DNA of 5,369 bases. Origin: a bacterium SM23_31. GTDB lineage: Bacteria > SM23-31. Positions within the stretch are counted from its first letter, which is position 1; each line of letters opens with the position of its first letter. The stretch spans positions 1 through 5,369 of the forward strand of contig LJUD01000249.1 of NCBI GenBank assembly GCA_001304035.1, in the 5' to 3' direction. A model generated the notes under the pieces. It searched no databases and was not told the origin of the DNA. It saw only the letters and a program-made list of their open reading frames with translations. The position numbers and the translations under genes are program-made. Shown here one piece after another: positions 4,352 through 5,369 of this stretch.

Positions 4352-5369
4352 ATGACTATTACAACACTATTGAAAAAATCAAAACCCGCTGCATTCGGTG
4401 CTTTCATACTTTTTTTATTCATACCATTCAATCTCCATGCCCGGCAGGATAAGATTGATGCGGCGGTAGAAAAATTTGTACCCGAAATAATTGAAATACG
4501 TCATCACATACATCAATATCCCGAACTGAGCAACCGGGAATTTGAAACTGCCAAATTAGTGGCTGGGCACCTGCGCAATCTCGGCATAGAGGTAACAACC
4601 GGCGTCGCCCATACGGGTGTGGTCGGCATCCTCAAGGGCGGCAGACCCGGTCCGGTTGTTGCAGTCCGCGCGGATATGGACGCCCTGCCGGTAACCGAGG
4701 ATACACCCTATCCGTTCAAATCGACGGTACGGACAACCTATCTTGGGCAAGAGGTCGGTGTATCACATGCCTGCGGGCATGACATTCACACCGCCGTGCA
4801 GCTCGGCGTTGCGTCGGTTCTGGCGTCTATGCGGGATGAAATTCCCGGCACCGTCAAATTCATCTTTCAACCTGCCGAAGAAGGTGCGCCGCCGGGAGAA
4901 GAGGGCGGTGCGAGTTTGATGGTAGAGGAAGGAGTTTTGGAAAATCCGCACCCAAGTGCGATATTCGGTCTGCATACGAATGCGGAGATGGAAGCCGGTA
5001 AAATAGGTTTCGCGGTTGGTCCTGCTTTAGCCGCCGTCGACCATTTCATCATCAAAATCTACGGTAAACAGGGTCATGGAGCCGCTCCTCATCTTTCGAT
5101 TGACCCGGTAGTCATGGGCGCCCAGGCGGTAATGGCGTTCCAGACGATCCGTTCGCGTACGCTGTCACCTATTGAGCCGAGTGTCGTTACTGTCGGTATT
5201 TTCCGCGGCGGGCAGCGTTTCAACATCATTCCCGGGGAAGTGCACCTCGAGGGAACGGCTCGCAGCTATAATCCGGAGGTGCGGGATACCGTCGAGCGCC
5301 GAATGCGTGAAATACTTGAAGGTATTACAACATCATACGGCGGAACGTTTAAATTTAGCTATAACCGCG
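4352..5369 (+). CDS. Exported M20D family amidohydrolase (N-acyl-amino acid hydrolase-like), 3' end outside window
   Basis: The frame is open from the ATG to the window edge, 339 residues, preceded by AGGAGG (4338-4343) eight bases before the start. Residues 1-30 are a Sec signal peptide: basic KKSK, hydrophobic core AAFGAFILFLFIPF, likely cut after LHA30. The mature enzyme shows the M20D pattern: IRHHIHQYPELS (49-60), VRADMDALPV (105-114), and SHACGHDIH (138-146) with metal ligands C141 and H143. QPAEEG follows, with E176 the probable catalytic base and E177 a ligand, then GLH with H208. The dimerisation domain includes GHGAAPH (241-247), FNIIPGEV and GTARSYNP. The last metal-binding histidine lies beyond the edge; about 60-100 residues are missing. 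Relatives hydrolyse N-acyl or indole-conjugated amino acids or short peptides. Exact substrate is unknown, but export suggests periplasmic or extracellular scavenging of amino-acid conjugates. Confidence 0.93.
   Translation, partial: MTITTLLKKSKPAAFGAFILFLFIPFNLHARQDKIDAAVEKFVPEIIEIRHHIHQYPELSNREFETAKLVAGHLRNLGIEVTTGVAHTGVVGILKGGRPGPVVAVRADMDALPVTEDTPYPFKSTVRTTYLGQEVGVSHACGHDIHTAVQLGVASVLASMRDEIPGTVKFIFQPAEEGAPPGEEGGASLMVEEGVLENPHPSAIFGLHTNAEMEAGKIGFAVGPALAAVDHFIIKIYGKQGHGAAPHLSIDPVVMGAQAVMAFQTIRSRTLSPIEPSVVTVGIFRGGQRFNIIPGEVHLEGTARSYNPEVRDTVERRMREILEGITTSYGGTFKFSYNR

Noticed and set aside
4556..5055. Minus-strand ORFs of 62-70 codons
   Set aside because: They are antisense to the M20D amidohydrolase, which has its metal-ligand motifs intact in the plus frame.

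Overview
The window looks like bacterial chromosomal DNA. Spacers are short, and nearly every gene has a recognisable Shine-Dalgarno sequence, most of them strong. Four things suggest, without proving, an uncultured lineage in or near the Fibrobacterota-Chlorobiota-Bacteroidota (FCB) group: an outer-surface-type 6-bladed beta-propeller protein with the G-R-x-G-x-G-P-G-E-F motif, a bacterial Ste24-type M48 protease, an exported M20D amidohydrolase, and abundant hairpin-rich intergenic repeats. No rRNA, tRNA or marker gene fixes the taxonomy. All supported protein genes lie on the + strand. Hand counts of single lines rise from about 40% G+C in the first gene to about 60% in the last.

Layout. 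(1) 1-951: the C-terminal part of a 6-bladed beta-propeller family protein that begins upstream. (2) 952-1355: a roughly 400-base stretch with no convincing gene. It holds a three-way-junction hairpin (965-1003), a doubtful 57-residue minus-strand ORF (1004-1177) and a nested palindromic repeat (1181-1289). (3) 1356-1957: a complete type II toxin-antitoxin module, with a sigma-70-like promoter overlapped by an inverted-repeat operator, a ribbon-helix-helix antitoxin, and a RelE-type toxin that starts inside the antitoxin gene. (4) 2015-3247: a membrane zinc metalloprotease of the Ste24/M48A family. (5) 3261-4320: a DUF72 (YecE-like) gene bracketed by two direct copies of a MITE-like repeat with 11-bp terminal inverted repeats. 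(6) 4352-end: an exported M20D metal-dependent amidohydrolase, cut off by the window edge.

How the genes relate. Only the toxin-antitoxin pair is a clear functional unit; the overlap and operator fit translationally coupled, autorepressed expression. The protease, the DUF72 gene and the amidohydrolase are separated by repeats and look like independent genes rather than one pathway. No convincing Rho-independent terminator (hairpin plus T-run) was found, and there is no CRISPR array, RNA gene or transposase. The least ordinary content is the intergenic material: three or four distinct hairpin repeat families in about 5 kb, one of which forms the boundary of the DUF72 start region.
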